This document shows, piece by piece, positions 33,330 through 41,853 of a stretch of 64,000 nucleotides of DNA. The stretch's first letter is position 1; every line of letters begins with the position of its first letter. The notes beneath the pieces were generated by a model. That model saw nothing but the letters and a program-made list of their open reading frames with translations, had not been told where the DNA came from and searched no databases. Both the position numbers and the translations under genes were made by a program. The stretch covers positions 356,325-420,324 of the forward strand of contig NZ_FNFB01000004.1 in the NCBI RefSeq assembly GCF_900100395.1, written 5' to 3'. This stretch comes from Nonomuraea maritima (GTDB taxonomy: Bacteria > Actinomycetota > Actinomycetes > Streptosporangiales > Streptosporangiaceae).

Positions 33330-33977
33330 TCACGTACGCGGGGCTGCGGCCTCCAGGTCGGCGACGCTGCCCGACATGATGGTCCGTACGTGCTCGGTGA
33401 CGTGTTCGATCGGCCAGTCCCACCAGGCCACCGCCAGCAGCCGGGCGATGTCCTCGGCGCCGTACCGGGTGCGAAGGAGCCGGGCCGGGTTGCCGCCGAC
33501 GATGCCGTAGTCGGGCACGTCGGAGGTGACCACGGCGCCGGAGGCGACGATCGCGCCGTGCCCGATCCGCACGCCCGGCATCACCGTCACTCCGTGACCG
33601 AACCAGACGTCGTTGCCGACCACGGTGTCGCCGCGGTTCGGCAGGCCGGTGATCAGGTCGAAGTGCTCCGCCCACGACCCGCCCATGGTGGGGAAGGGGA
33701 AGGTCGAAGGGCCGTCCATGCGGTGGTTGGCGCCGTTCATGATGAACCGCACCCCTGTGCCCAGCGCGCAGAACCTGCCGATGCGCAGCTTCTCCGGCCC
33801 GTAGTGGTACAGCACGTTGCGCGTCTCGAACGCGGTCGGGTCGTCGGGGTCGTCGTAGTACGAGTACTCGCCGACCTCGATCAACGGCGAGGTGACCAGC
33901 GGCCGCAGCAGCACCACCCGTGGGTGCTCGGGCATGGGGTGCAGCACTGTCGGGTCGGCCGGGACGAGGGGCTTCAC
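33330..33977 (-). CDS. CatB/Vat-family xenobiotic O-acetyltransferase
   Basis: A 215-residue left-handed beta-helix acetyltransferase. Hexapeptide-repeat coils are visible in IGRFCALGTGVRFIMNGANH and VVGNDVWFGHGVTVMPGVRI, then GHGAIVASGAVVTSDVPDYG and IVGGNPARLLRTR. The active-site His occurs in MNGANHRMDG, and the loop FPFPTMGGSWAEHF is typical of Vat/CatB enzymes, which acetylate streptogramin A, chloramphenicol or similar hydroxyls. The actual substrate is unknown. It is divergent from a TetR gene, with 62 bp between starts and an inverted repeat in the gap, so drug-inducible control is plausible. Confidence 0.88.
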   Translation of the reverse strand: MKPLVPADPTVLHPMPEHPRVVLLRPLVTSPLIEVGEYSYYDDPDDPTAFETRNVLYHYGPEKLRIGRFCALGTGVRFIMNGANHRMDGPSTFPFPTMGGSWAEHFDLITGLPNRGDTVVGNDVWFGHGVTVMPGVRIGHGAIVASGAVVTSDVPDYGIVGGNPARLLRTRYGAEDIARLLAVAWWDWPIEHVTEHVRTIMSGSVADLEAAAPRT

Positions 33978-34015
33978 GGACGGTTTCCTCTCGGCCGACG
34001 GCGCCTGCTCGCCGC

Positions 34016-34037
34016 TAATGCGACAAGTTCTACATTA
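34016..34037. promoter_or_regulatory. Candidate TetR operator between acetyltransferase and TetR genes
   Basis: TAATG (34016-34020) and CATTA (34033-34037) are inverted arms around ACAAGTTCT, 22 bp in all, ending 3 bp before the TetR ATG. Position in a divergent regulator/target gap supports an operator; the arms are short. Confidence 0.4.
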
Positions 34038-34039
34038 AG

Positions 34040-34708
34040 ATGTCACGGACGCCGCCCGCAGAGCAAACCGGAGACGAGACGTTGACCTCCGAGCCTCCAT
34101 CGCCGCCGCCCCGGCGCCGCCCGGGCGGCCGCACCAGCCGCATCCGTACGCAGGTGCTCGACGCGGTCCGCGCCGAACTCGGCGAGCGCGGATACGACGG
34201 GCTCACCCTGGACGCCGTCGCCGCCCGTGCGGGCGTCCATCGCGCCACGGTCTACCGGCGCTGGCGCGATGTCGGCGGCCTGCTCACCGACCTGTTCGAG
34301 GCGACGGGCGACGACGACTGGCAGCCCCAGGACACCGGCTCCCTGCAGGGCGACCTGGCGGCGCTCAACCACGAGAACCAGGCGGCCATGACCGCGCGTC
34401 CGTCGACGGCCGCGGCCCTGATCGCCGCCTCGTTCCGCTCCGAGGAGGCCGCCCGCGGCCTGCGGCGCCTCTGGGAGGACCGCTACGCGCGCTGCGAGGT
34501 GATCGTCAGCCGCGCCGTCCGCCGCGGGGAGCTCCCGCCGAACACCGACGCGCGGCGGCTGCTGCTCGCCGCGACCGCCCCGCTCTACCACCAGCTCGTC
34601 CTGCTCCGCATGCCACCGGACCCCGGCCTGCCCGAGCACGCGGCCAGGGCCGCCGCCCTGGCCGCGTCCGCCGGCGCCTTCGCCACGTCCCCCGCGGACG
34701 ACGCCTGA
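34040..34708 (+). CDS. TetR/AcrR-family transcriptional regulator
   Basis: A 222-residue regulator. After a Pro/Arg-rich leader, the N-terminal HTH reads LDAVRAELGERGYDGLTLDA, then VAARAGVHRATVYRRWRDVG (recognition helix HRATVYRRW). The ligand-binding domain (~80-215) has the TetR C-terminal-11-like layout (LIAASFRSEEAARGLRRLWE, RRLLLAATAPLYHQLVL). It probably represses the divergent Vat-type acetyltransferase gene. Its stop abuts that of the convergent aldo/keto reductase. Confidence 0.92.
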   Translation: MSRTPPAEQTGDETLTSEPPSPPPRRRPGGRTSRIRTQVLDAVRAELGERGYDGLTLDAVAARAGVHRATVYRRWRDVGGLLTDLFEATGDDDWQPQDTGSLQGDLAALNHENQAAMTARPSTAAALIAASFRSEEAARGLRRLWEDRYARCEVIVSRAVRRGELPPNTDARRLLLAATAPLYHQLVLLRMPPDPGLPEHAARAAALAASAGAFATSPADDA

Positions 34709-35695
34709 TCAGACGGCGGAGTCGAGGCGGGCGCGCTGGTCGCCGGTCAGCTCCAAATCCACGGCGGCGAGGTTCTCCTCCAGCTGCGCCACCGACGAGA
34801 CGCCGGCCAGCGGGATCACCGGGAAAGCGCCGCCGATCTGCCAGGCCAGCACCACCTGGTTGAGCGTGGCCCCGCACTCCCGCGCGACCTCCCGCAGGAC
34901 CTCCAGCCTGGCCGGGGTGCCGGGGTGCACGTAGTCGGGGGGCAGCTCCTTGTCCTGCCTGACGTACGCGCCGGACAGCAGCGGCGTGTACGCGACCAGC
35001 GTCAGGCCCGGCTCGGCCCGCAGATAGCCGAGCAGTTCGGCGCCCGCGTGCCCGAGGCTGCCGTCGGGGAAGAGCGCGCTCGGCACGTCGGCGCGCGGCC
35101 GCAGGTAGCTGTGCTGGTACTGCAGCACCTCGTACCCGGCGACCCCGGCGGCGGAGGCCAGCGCGCGGGCGCGTTCCACCCGCCAGATCGCGTGGTTGCT
35201 CACCCCGAGCAGCCCCACCGTGCCCTGCGCGACGAGCTCGCCGAACGCCCCGACCGTCTCGGCGGCCGGCGTCGCGTGGTCCTCGATGTGCGCGTAGAGC
35301 AGGTCGATCGTGTCCACGCCGAGCCGCTCCATGCTGCGTTCGGCGGACTCGCGGATCACCTTCGCCGACAGCCCCTCGGGGTTGTCGACGTAGCCGGTGC
35401 CCGGCGCGAGCGGTCGCGCGCCCAGCTTGGTGGCGATCACGACCTCCTCGCGCACGCCCCGGCTGCGCAGCCAGCGTCCGAGGAGCTCCTCGCTCTGCCC
35501 GCCCTGGCCGCCGTCGATCCAGAAGGCGTAGTTGTTGGACGTGTCGATGAACGTCCCGCCCGCCTCGACATAGCGGTCGAGCACGGCGAAAGCCGTCGAT
35601 TCATCCGTCACCGAGCCGAACAACATCGCACCGAGGGCGAGGACGCTCACCTCGCGCCGCGTCGCCGGATCGGTGCCGATCGTCCGGTATTTCAT
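34709..35695 (-). CDS. Aldo/keto reductase
   Basis: A 328-residue NADPH-dependent oxidoreductase of the AKR superfamily. It has MKYRTIGTDPATRREVSVLA, GGTFIDTSNNYAFW (catalytic Asp and Tyr region), EVVIATKLGARPL (catalytic Lys), IDLLYAHIEDHATP (His), LGVSNHAIWRVERAR and a C-terminal cofactor part VIPLAGVSSVAQLEENL. ATG 35695 is preceded by GGGAGAG at good spacing; the longer frame upstream is not used. The substrate is unknown. Confidence 0.9.
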   Translation of the reverse strand: MKYRTIGTDPATRREVSVLALGAMLFGSVTDESTAFAVLDRYVEAGGTFIDTSNNYAFWIDGGQGGQSEELLGRWLRSRGVREEVVIATKLGARPLAPGTGYVDNPEGLSAKVIRESAERSMERLGVDTIDLLYAHIEDHATPAAETVGAFGELVAQGTVGLLGVSNHAIWRVERARALASAAGVAGYEVLQYQHSYLRPRADVPSALFPDGSLGHAGAELLGYLRAEPGLTLVAYTPLLSGAYVRQDKELPPDYVHPGTPARLEVLREVARECGATLNQVVLAWQIGGAFPVIPLAGVSSVAQLEENLAAVDLELTGDQRARLDSAV

Positions 35696-35836
35696 GGCGT
35701 CTCTCCCATCATGGCCACGGACTGCCCTGCCAGAACCGGAGTCTGGTTGCTGGAGTGCGGTCCAGGTCAAGCGGGAAACGGCGCTCGCCTCCGGGATCGT
35801 CCGCAGCGAGAGCCGGGCTTCAGGCCGGGGAGCGCG

Positions 35837-36139
35837 TCAACCGGCCTGGGTCGCGCGTTCGCGAGCGGGCGGGCCTCCGGCGGCCGCGGCCGCGGCGACG
35901 ACCCGGATGCGGCCCGGCTCGCAGCGAACTAATTTGTTGATCGCGCGCAGGTTGACGGGCGTGCCGGTCACCGGGCCTGGCCCGGTGATGGTCGCGTGCC
36001 GGGGGGCCTGTCCGGCGAACGCGACCTCGAGACGCCACGCGCCCCGCCAGAGGGTGACCAGGGTGCCCGACGGCCTGGGTGCGGTCTCGACGTCCCAGCC
36101 GTGGCGACGCGCGCGGCTGAAGAGCGCATGGGGATGCAT
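35837..36139 (-). CDS. Small conserved-looking hypothetical protein
   Basis: A 100-residue protein: MHPHALFSRARRHGWDVETA, then a beta-rich middle (TLVTLWRGAWRLEVAFAGQA) and an Ala-rich end. No membrane segment or known catalytic motif. ATG 36139 follows GAAGGATGG at usable distance; ATG 36160 would add seven residues without a ribosome-binding site. Upstream at about 36174-36189 TTCGTGA occurs twice, in a possible promoter region. Family not recognised. Confidence 0.55.
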   Translation of the reverse strand: MHPHALFSRARRHGWDVETAPRPSGTLVTLWRGAWRLEVAFAGQAPRHATITGPGPVTGTPVNLRAINKLVRCEPGRIRVVAAAAAAGGPPARERATQAG

Positions 36140-36276
36140 CTGTTCGCCATCCTTCGTCATCAGGGACAGTGTTCGTGAACGTTCGTGAGTGACGTCTGCT
36201 TACCTGAGACGAGTGAAGTAGGCGAATCGGAACCATCTCGCGCCGAATTCGTGACCTAAGATCTTGGAGCTCCCGA

Positions 36277-37128
36277 TCACGTCCGCTGTCGCGCCCGTAC
36301 CACCGCCACCGGGCAGCGCGCGCGGCGCAGCACCCCGTGACTGACGGAGCCGAGCACCGCGGAGGCGACGCCGGTGCGGCCGCGCGAGCCCACCACCACG
36401 AGATCGGCCGCCCTGGACGCCTCGATCAGCGCCCCCACAGCGCTCCCCGGCACGAGCGACTCGACCATCTCGACCTCGGGGGCCTTCTCCTGCCAGAGCG
36501 CGAGGCGGGCCCCGACGTCGTCCGGGTGCGGGACAGGGACGGGGCCGTACCCGACGGGATGCGGGCTGAGGGCGGGATACCGGCTGCAGTGGAGCACGCG
36601 CAGCAGGGCGGAGCGGGCGAGCGCCTGCTGCTGCCCGTACGCCATCGCCGTGTCGGCGTCCGGGGAGCCGTCGTAGCCGACCACGACCTCACCGCGTTCC
36701 CTCTGGGGAAGCATCCGGACGACCACCAGCGGGCTGTCGGTGTGCCCGGCGAGCCCGAGCGTGACCGAGCCGAGCGCCAGCCCGTGCAACCGTCCCAGCC
36801 CCCTGCCGCCCACCACCAGCGTGTCGGCCGTCTCCCCCTCGGTGCGCAGCCTCTCGACCACCGCGCCGGTGGCCACGGCGGTGGAGACGTCGATGCCCGG
36901 CGCCAGCACCCGCGCCCGCGCCGCCGACTCGGCGAGCAGCTCCGCACGCCACTCCACCATCGTCACCCGCCCGCTGCGCGCGGTCGGCTCGGTCTCGGCC
37001 GCCCAGGGTTCACGCACGTGGACGAGACGCAGCGGCAGCCTCCTGCGCGCGGCGTCCTCAGCCGCCCAGCCCAGCGCGACCCGACCCGCCTCCGACCCGT
37101 CAACCCCCACGACAACTGCTCTCTCCAC
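36277..37128 (-). CDS. Tandem-domain universal stress protein
   Basis: A 283-residue protein with two UspA domains. Domain 1 starts VERAVVVGVDGSEAGRVALG and ends with the nucleotide loop VVGGRGLGRLHGLALGSVTL (G-2x-G-9x-G-S pattern). Domain 2 starts GEVVVGYDGSPDADTAMAYG and ends VVGSRGRTGVASAVLGSVSH. Both ATP-binding loops look intact. The start is taken at GTG 37128, where the first beta strand begins; the open frame extends farther upstream. Role in dormancy or redox stress is family knowledge. Confidence 0.9.
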   Translation of the reverse strand: MERAVVVGVDGSEAGRVALGWAAEDAARRRLPLRLVHVREPWAAETEPTARSGRVTMVEWRAELLAESAARARVLAPGIDVSTAVATGAVVERLRTEGETADTLVVGGRGLGRLHGLALGSVTLGLAGHTDSPLVVVRMLPQRERGEVVVGYDGSPDADTAMAYGQQQALARSALLRVLHCSRYPALSPHPVGYGPVPVPHPDDVGARLALWQEKAPEVEMVESLVPGSAVGALIEASRAADLVVVGSRGRTGVASAVLGSVSHGVLRRARCPVAVVRARQRT

Positions 37129-37260
37129 CCCATCCGACCTGCCCGAACGCCTCCCGGCCGAACATGCCGCCCACTTCCGGCGGCCGATCACGGGCTTTTC
37201 CTTCGGGGGGATCGGGCGTATGAACGAAGCAGTCGTCCGTGATCTCGGAGGTGATGGTGG

Positions 37261-38583
37261 ATGCGCCGTCGGAGCGTGGTTCTGGCCGTTCTCGCGTTGT
37301 CCGCCGTGTTGGGGGCCTCCACGTCCGCCGGGGCGGTCGCCGACAAGCGGGGGGATCGGCCGTTACCCGGGTACTCGGTGGACAATCCGCCGATGGCGCC
37401 GGCGGTCGTGGACGGGCGGGAGAGCCGGGTGCTGCAGGGGGTTCACGAGCACGCCGCGTACACCATCGAGGTGCCGCCGCGCTGGAACGGCGACCTGGTG
37501 ATGTGGGCGCACGGGTTCCGCGGCGAAACGCGGGTGCTCACCGTCGACCCGCCCGGGTACGGGCTGCGGCAGCGGCTGCTCGACCAGGGGTACGCGTGGG
37601 CCGCGTCCTCGTACTACGCCAACGACTACGACGTGCGGGCCGGGGTGCTCAGCACCCGTGCCCTCACCGAGCGGTTCGGGCGCGTGGTCGGCAAGCCGAA
37701 GCGGACGTACCTCGCGGGGGTGTCCATGGGCGGGCACATCGCGGCCCGCTCGATCGAGGAGTACCCCGGCCATTACGACGCCGCCCTGCCGATGTGCGGC
37801 GCGATCGGCGACCACCAGCTGTTCGACTTCTTCCTCGACTTCCAGCTGGTGGCCCAGGACCTGGCGGACGTGCCCGCCTACCCGATCCCGGACGACTACG
37901 CGACCGCCGTGGTGCCGCGCATCCAGGAGCGACTCGGGCTGACCGGCACGGGGACGGGCAACGAGCTCGGGACGCAGTTCCGTGACGTCGTCGTCAACCT
38001 GAGCGGCGGCCCGCGTCCGGGGGGCGAGGCCGCCTTCGCGTACTGGAAGGACTTCCTGTTCGGGCTCGCCGGGCCGGACGGCGGCGGCACGCTGGCGCAG
38101 GAGCCCAGCCGGGTGGCGACGAACGTCGGCACCGACTACAGCCCCGACTCCCCCGTGAACGTCGACGCGAGCGTGCGCCGCGTACGGCCCGCGGCCCAGG
38201 CGGCGCGCAGGTCGCACGCGCTGACGCAGGTGCCCGCGGTCACCGGGCGGATCGACGTCCCCGTGCTGACGCTGCACGACCTGGGCGACAACTTCGTGCC
38301 GTTCTCCATGGAGCAGCACTACCGGGCGGACGTCTCCCGGCACGGGCGCGACAAGCTGCTCGTGCAGCGGGCGATCCGCGCGGCCGGGCACTGCGAGTTC
38401 AGCGACGCCGAGGTCGGGGCCGCCTGGGACGACCTGGTGCGCTGGCAGCGCGGCGGCCCGCGACCGGCCGGTGACGACGTGCGCGACGCCGCGACCGTGG
38501 CCGATCCGGCCTACGGCTGCCGGTTCAGCGACCCGGCCGCGTACGCCACCGGCACCCGCAGGCTCTTCCCCGCCTGCCCCTGA
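37261..38583 (+). CDS. Secreted alpha/beta-hydrolase
   Basis: A 440-residue exported protein with a Sec signal (MRRRSVVLAVLALSAVLGAS, Ala-rich cleavage area near 25). The hydrolase fold shows the oxyanion strand LVMWAHGFRGET, the nucleophile elbow GVSMGG (Ser155), an Asp in TLHDLGDNFVPF and the catalytic His in RAAGHCEFSD. Four Cys (MCGAI, GHCEF, YGCRF, FPACP) may form disulfides. GGAGGTGA (37247-37254) gives a strong ribosome-binding site for ATG 37261. The substrate is unknown. Confidence 0.85.
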   Translation: MRRRSVVLAVLALSAVLGASTSAGAVADKRGDRPLPGYSVDNPPMAPAVVDGRESRVLQGVHEHAAYTIEVPPRWNGDLVMWAHGFRGETRVLTVDPPGYGLRQRLLDQGYAWAASSYYANDYDVRAGVLSTRALTERFGRVVGKPKRTYLAGVSMGGHIAARSIEEYPGHYDAALPMCGAIGDHQLFDFFLDFQLVAQDLADVPAYPIPDDYATAVVPRIQERLGLTGTGTGNELGTQFRDVVVNLSGGPRPGGEAAFAYWKDFLFGLAGPDGGGTLAQEPSRVATNVGTDYSPDSPVNVDASVRRVRPAAQAARRSHALTQVPAVTGRIDVPVLTLHDLGDNFVPFSMEQHYRADVSRHGRDKLLVQRAIRAAGHCEFSDAEVGAAWDDLVRWQRGGPRPAGDDVRDAATVADPAYGCRFSDPAAYATGTRRLFPACP

Positions 38584-38587
38584 CGGC

Positions 38588-39211
38588 TCACACCAGGAAC
38601 AGGCCGGAGCAGGCGGAGGCGGCGGCGTCCGCGTCCCCGGCGACGACGGCGCGTGCGAGCAGCGCCAGGCGGTCGGCCTGGACGCGGTCGTCCTCCAGCG
38701 GGGCGGCCTCGGCGAGGAGGTCGTCGAGCTCCGCCAGCAGGCAGGGGCCGGTCAGCCGGCGCAGGCATCGCCAGGTGTCGGAGAAGCGGACCGGAGAGCC
38801 GTCCGCGTCGAGCAGGGCGAGCCGCAGGCTCCGGTCGGGGTGTCGCGCCGCGCTGCGCGCGAGCCCGGCCATGACGGCCTCGCGGGCGCGGGCGATCTCG
38901 ACGGGATCGCGGCCCGCCCATAAAGCGGCAGGCGACGGGCCGTCGTCGGTCATCGGCTCGAGGATCACGGCCCCGTTGCCGTGCTGCACCTCGACCTTGC
39001 CCTGGACCTCGAGCGCCACGAGGGCGCGGCTGAGGGAGGAGCGGCTCACCCCGAGCTCGGCGGCGAGCAGGCGTTCCGGCGGCAGGCGGTCGCCGGGCGA
39101 CAGCCCCTGTGCCTCGATGAACCGGGCGATGTGGTCGGCCAGCTGCACGTAAAGGCGGGGCCGCTGCAGGCGCTCGGGGAACGCGGAGGTCTGCGGGCGC
39201 TTCTTGGTCAC
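38588..39211 (-). CDS. GntR-family regulator (FadR/MatR-like), divergent from the dicarboxylate carrier
   Basis: A 207-residue regulator with an N-terminal GntR winged helix: LYVQLADHIARFIEAQGLSP, GDRLPPERLLAAELGVSRSS, then LSRALVALEVQGKVEVQHGN. A shortened FCD-like helical effector domain follows (DPVEIARAREAVMAGLARSA). GTG 39211 starts it. The gene is divergent from the MatC-like carrier with 105 bp between, the arrangement of matR/matABC in rhizobia, where MatR is a GntR protein sensing malonate. Control of the plus-strand operon is therefore likely (inference). Confidence 0.85.
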   Translation of the reverse strand: MTKKRPQTSAFPERLQRPRLYVQLADHIARFIEAQGLSPGDRLPPERLLAAELGVSRSSLSRALVALEVQGKVEVQHGNGAVILEPMTDDGPSPAALWAGRDPVEIARAREAVMAGLARSAARHPDRSLRLALLDADGSPVRFSDTWRCLRRLTGPCLLAELDDLLAEAAPLEDDRVQADRLALLARAVVAGDADAAASACSGLFLV

Positions 39212-39316
39212 GGCCGTCAGTCTATTGACATGACCTGCCAGAGGAGCAGAGGCTAGGCCAATCCGGGAATGTATCCGTAACCGGACGGTAACGACATACC
39301 CCCCCGAGGAGCTGCC

Positions 39317-40681
39317 ATGTCAGCGGAAGTCATCGCGCTGATCGTGCTCGTACTGGTGTTCCTGATAGCGACGATCCGATCGATCAACATGGGCGCGCTC
39401 GCGCTCGTGGCCGCTTTCATCGTGGGGACCACGGTGTTCGGCGTCGAGGTCGGAGACGTGATCGGTGGCTTTCCCGGCAACCTGTTCGTCATCCTGGTGG
39501 GCGTCACGTACCTGTTCGCGCTCGCCAAGACGAACGGCACCGTGGACTGGATCGTGCACCGGGCGGTGGTCGCGGTACGCGGCCGCGTCGCGCTGATGCC
39601 GTGGGTGATGTTCCTGGTCTGCGCGGCCATCACCGCCATCGGCGCGGCCAGCCCGGCCGCGGTGGCCATCGTGGCCCCGGTGGCGATGGGCTTCGCGGCC
39701 CGTTACCGGATCAACCCCGTGATGATGGGGATGATGGTCGTGCAGGGCGCGACCGCCGGGAGCTTCTCCCCCATCGGCATCTTCGGCGCGATCACCAACG
39801 GCGTCGTCGACCAGAACCACCTGGCGGGCAGCCCGGCCGTGCTGTTCGGCGGCGCGCTGGCCGCGTGCGCGCTCATCGGCCTGGTCAGCTTCGTCTCCCT
39901 CGGCGGCCGCGAGCTCGTGCAGCGCGACCGCGAGTCGGCGAGGGCCGCCGTCGCGGCCGGTGTGCCCGCGTCCGGTGTGCCCGCGTCCGGTGTGCCCGCG
40001 TCCGGCGTGCCCGCGTCCGGCGGTGGTGGCTCGGCCGGTGGCGGCGTCCAGGACGACGTCCTGGACGAGAGCGCGCTCCGCCTCGACGCGCAGCGGACGC
40101 TCACGCTGGTCGGCCTGCTGGTGCTGGCGGTGGGCGCGCTCGTCTTCGACCTCGACATCGGTTTCCTGGCCCTCGCGGTGGCGGTCGTCCTGACGCTGAT
40201 CTTCCCCTCCGCCGCCCGCGGCGCCGTGGACAAGATCAGCTGGGGTACGGTGCTGCTCGTCGGCGGCATCGTCACGTACGTCACGCTGCTGCAGGACCAG
40301 GGCACGGTGAAGTGGCTCGGCGACGGCGTCGCCCAGGTCGGCGCCCCGCTGCTGGCCGCGTTCCTGATCTGCCTCATCGGCGCGGTGGTGTCCGCGTTCG
40401 CCTCGACCACCGGCATCCTCGGCGCGCTCATCCCGCTCGCGGTGCCGTTCCTGCAGACCGGGCAGGTCGGCACGATCGGCCTGATCACGGCGCTGGCGAT
40501 CTCGTCCTCGGTGGTCGACTGCAGCCCCTTCTCCACCAACGGCGCCCTGATCGTGGCCAACTCCGAGGTGGCCATCCGGGACGACGTGTTCCGGCGGCTG
40601 ATGACCTGGGGCATGACGATCATGGTCGTCGCGCCCCTCGTGTGCTGGCTGGTGCTGGTCGTGCCGGGCGGCCTGTCGTGA
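39317..40681 (+). CDS. MatC-like (SLC13/dicarboxylate) membrane carrier
   Basis: A 454-residue transporter with about 11-12 membrane helices. It opens MSAEVIALIVLVLVFLIATI and has re-entrant-type loops (AITAIGAASPAAVAIVAPVA; SAFASTTGILGALIPLAVPF) and the C-terminal DCSPFSTNGALIVAN motif. These match the MatC N-terminal/malonate carrier class. A cytoplasmic loop near residue 216-235 contains four GVPAS repeats. ATG 39317 follows GAGGAG. Its TGA overlaps the GTG of the CoA-transferase gene (GTGA). Malonate or a related dicarboxylate is the likely substrate. Confidence 0.82.
   Translation: MSAEVIALIVLVLVFLIATIRSINMGALALVAAFIVGTTVFGVEVGDVIGGFPGNLFVILVGVTYLFALAKTNGTVDWIVHRAVVAVRGRVALMPWVMFLVCAAITAIGAASPAAVAIVAPVAMGFAARYRINPVMMGMMVVQGATAGSFSPIGIFGAITNGVVDQNHLAGSPAVLFGGALAACALIGLVSFVSLGGRELVQRDRESARAAVAAGVPASGVPASGVPASGVPASGGGGSAGGGVQDDVLDESALRLDAQRTLTLVGLLVLAVGALVFDLDIGFLALAVAVVLTLIFPSAARGAVDKISWGTVLLVGGIVTYVTLLQDQGTVKWLGDGVAQVGAPLLAAFLICLIGAVVSAFASTTGILGALIPLAVPFLQTGQVGTIGLITALAISSSVVDCSPFSTNGALIVANSEVAIRDDVFRRLMTWGMTIMVVAPLVCWLVLVVPGGLS
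39962..40021 (+). repeat. Four 15-bp tandem repeats inside the carrier gene
   Basis: Four consecutive copies of GTGCCCGCGTCCGGT (last copy ending GGC), encoding VPASG four times in a cytoplasmic loop. Length is a multiple of three, so copy-number change would keep the frame. Confidence 0.95.
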
Positions 40682-41853
40682 GCGCGGGTACGGGCCCGCT
40701 GGCCGGTTACGTCGTCCTCGACCTGACCAGGGCGCTCGCCGGGCCGCACGCCGGGATGATGCTGGGCGATCTCGGGGCGCGCGTCATCAAGGTCGAGCAG
40801 CCCGGCACGGGCGACGACACCCGCGGGTGGGGGCCGCCGTTCGTCGGCTCGGAGTCGACGTACTTCCTGTCGTGCAACCGCAACAAGCAGTCCATCGCCC
40901 TCGACCTGAAGGACGGGCAGGACCGCGAGACGTTCGAGGCGCTGGTCGCCAGGGCCGACGTCCTGCTGGAGAACTTCCGCGCCGGGGTGCTCGACCGGCT
41001 CGGCTTCAGCACGGCGCGCCTGCGGGAGCTCAACCCGCGGCTGGTGGTGCTGTCCATCACCGGGTTCGGGCACGACGGGCCCGAGGGCGGGCGGGCCGGC
41101 TACGACCAGATCGCCCAGGGCGAGGCCGGGCTGATGTCGCTGACCGGCTCAGGACCGGACGACCCGCAGCGGGTCGGGGTGCCGATCGGCGACCTGCTGG
41201 CCGGCATGTACGGCGCGTTCGGCGTGGTGTCGGCGCTGCTGGAACGCGAGCGGACGGGCCGCGGGCAGGTGGTGCGCACCTCGCTGCTGGCCGGCATCGT
41301 CGGCGTGCACGCCTTCCAGGGCACCCGCTGGACCGTCGCCGGCGAGGTCGGCCGCGCGCAGGGCAACCACCACCCGTCCATCGCGCCGTACGGGCTGTTC
41401 CGCTGCAAGGACGGCCACGTGCAGATCGCGGTCGGCAGCGAGAGCCTGTGGCAGCGGTTCTGCGCGGGCTTCGGGCTCGACCCGCGGGAGCCCGGCCTGG
41501 CGCTGAACGCCGATCGCGTGGCGGCCGGGCCGCGCCTGGTCGAGCGGATCGAGGCCGTCTTCGCCGCGTACGCCGCCGAGGACCTGCTGGAGCGGCTGTC
41601 GGAGGCCGGTGTCCCCGCCGGGCGGGTACGAAACCTGCAGGAGGTGTACGACTGGCCGCAGACCCGTTCGCAGGGGCTGCTCGTCGACGTCGAGCACGAG
41701 AGCCTCGGCCCGCTCACGCTGCCCGGGCCGCCCCTGCGGTTCTTCGACCCGGCCGGGCCTGACGGCGAGGTCGAGACCACCAGGACCGAGCACGCCGCAC
41801 CTCCCGTCCTGAACGCCGACGAAGAGGAGATCCGCAGGTGGCTGACAGGCTGA
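40678..41853 (+). CDS. CaiB/BaiF family (class III) CoA-transferase
   Basis: A 391-residue class III CoA-transferase. VVLDLTRALAGPHAGMMLGD and LGARVIKVEQPGTGDDTRGW open it, and FLSCNRNKQSIALDLKDGQ follows. NFRAGVLDRLGF and VVLSITGFGHDGPEGGRAGY come next, with the catalytic Asp expected in the GYDQIAQGEAGLMSLTG segment. A C-terminal substrate domain includes GNHHPSIAPYGLFRCKDGHV. GTG 40678 overlaps the carrier stop. It moves CoA between carboxylates; next to a MatC-like carrier it could charge malonate to malonyl-CoA (inference). Confidence 0.92.
   Translation: MSAGTGPLAGYVVLDLTRALAGPHAGMMLGDLGARVIKVEQPGTGDDTRGWGPPFVGSESTYFLSCNRNKQSIALDLKDGQDRETFEALVARADVLLENFRAGVLDRLGFSTARLRELNPRLVVLSITGFGHDGPEGGRAGYDQIAQGEAGLMSLTGSGPDDPQRVGVPIGDLLAGMYGAFGVVSALLERERTGRGQVVRTSLLAGIVGVHAFQGTRWTVAGEVGRAQGNHHPSIAPYGLFRCKDGHVQIAVGSESLWQRFCAGFGLDPREPGLALNADRVAAGPRLVERIEAVFAAYAAEDLLERLSEAGVPAGRVRNLQEVYDWPQTRSQGLLVDVEHESLGPLTLPGPPLRFFDPAGPDGEVETTRTEHAAPPVLNADEEEIRRWLTG

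Noticed and set aside
36170..36192. LexA/SOS box in the GTTCGTGAACGTTCGTGA stretch
   Set aside because: It does not fit the CGAAC-N4-GTTCG actinobacterial LexA pattern; TTCGTGA is simply repeated twice.
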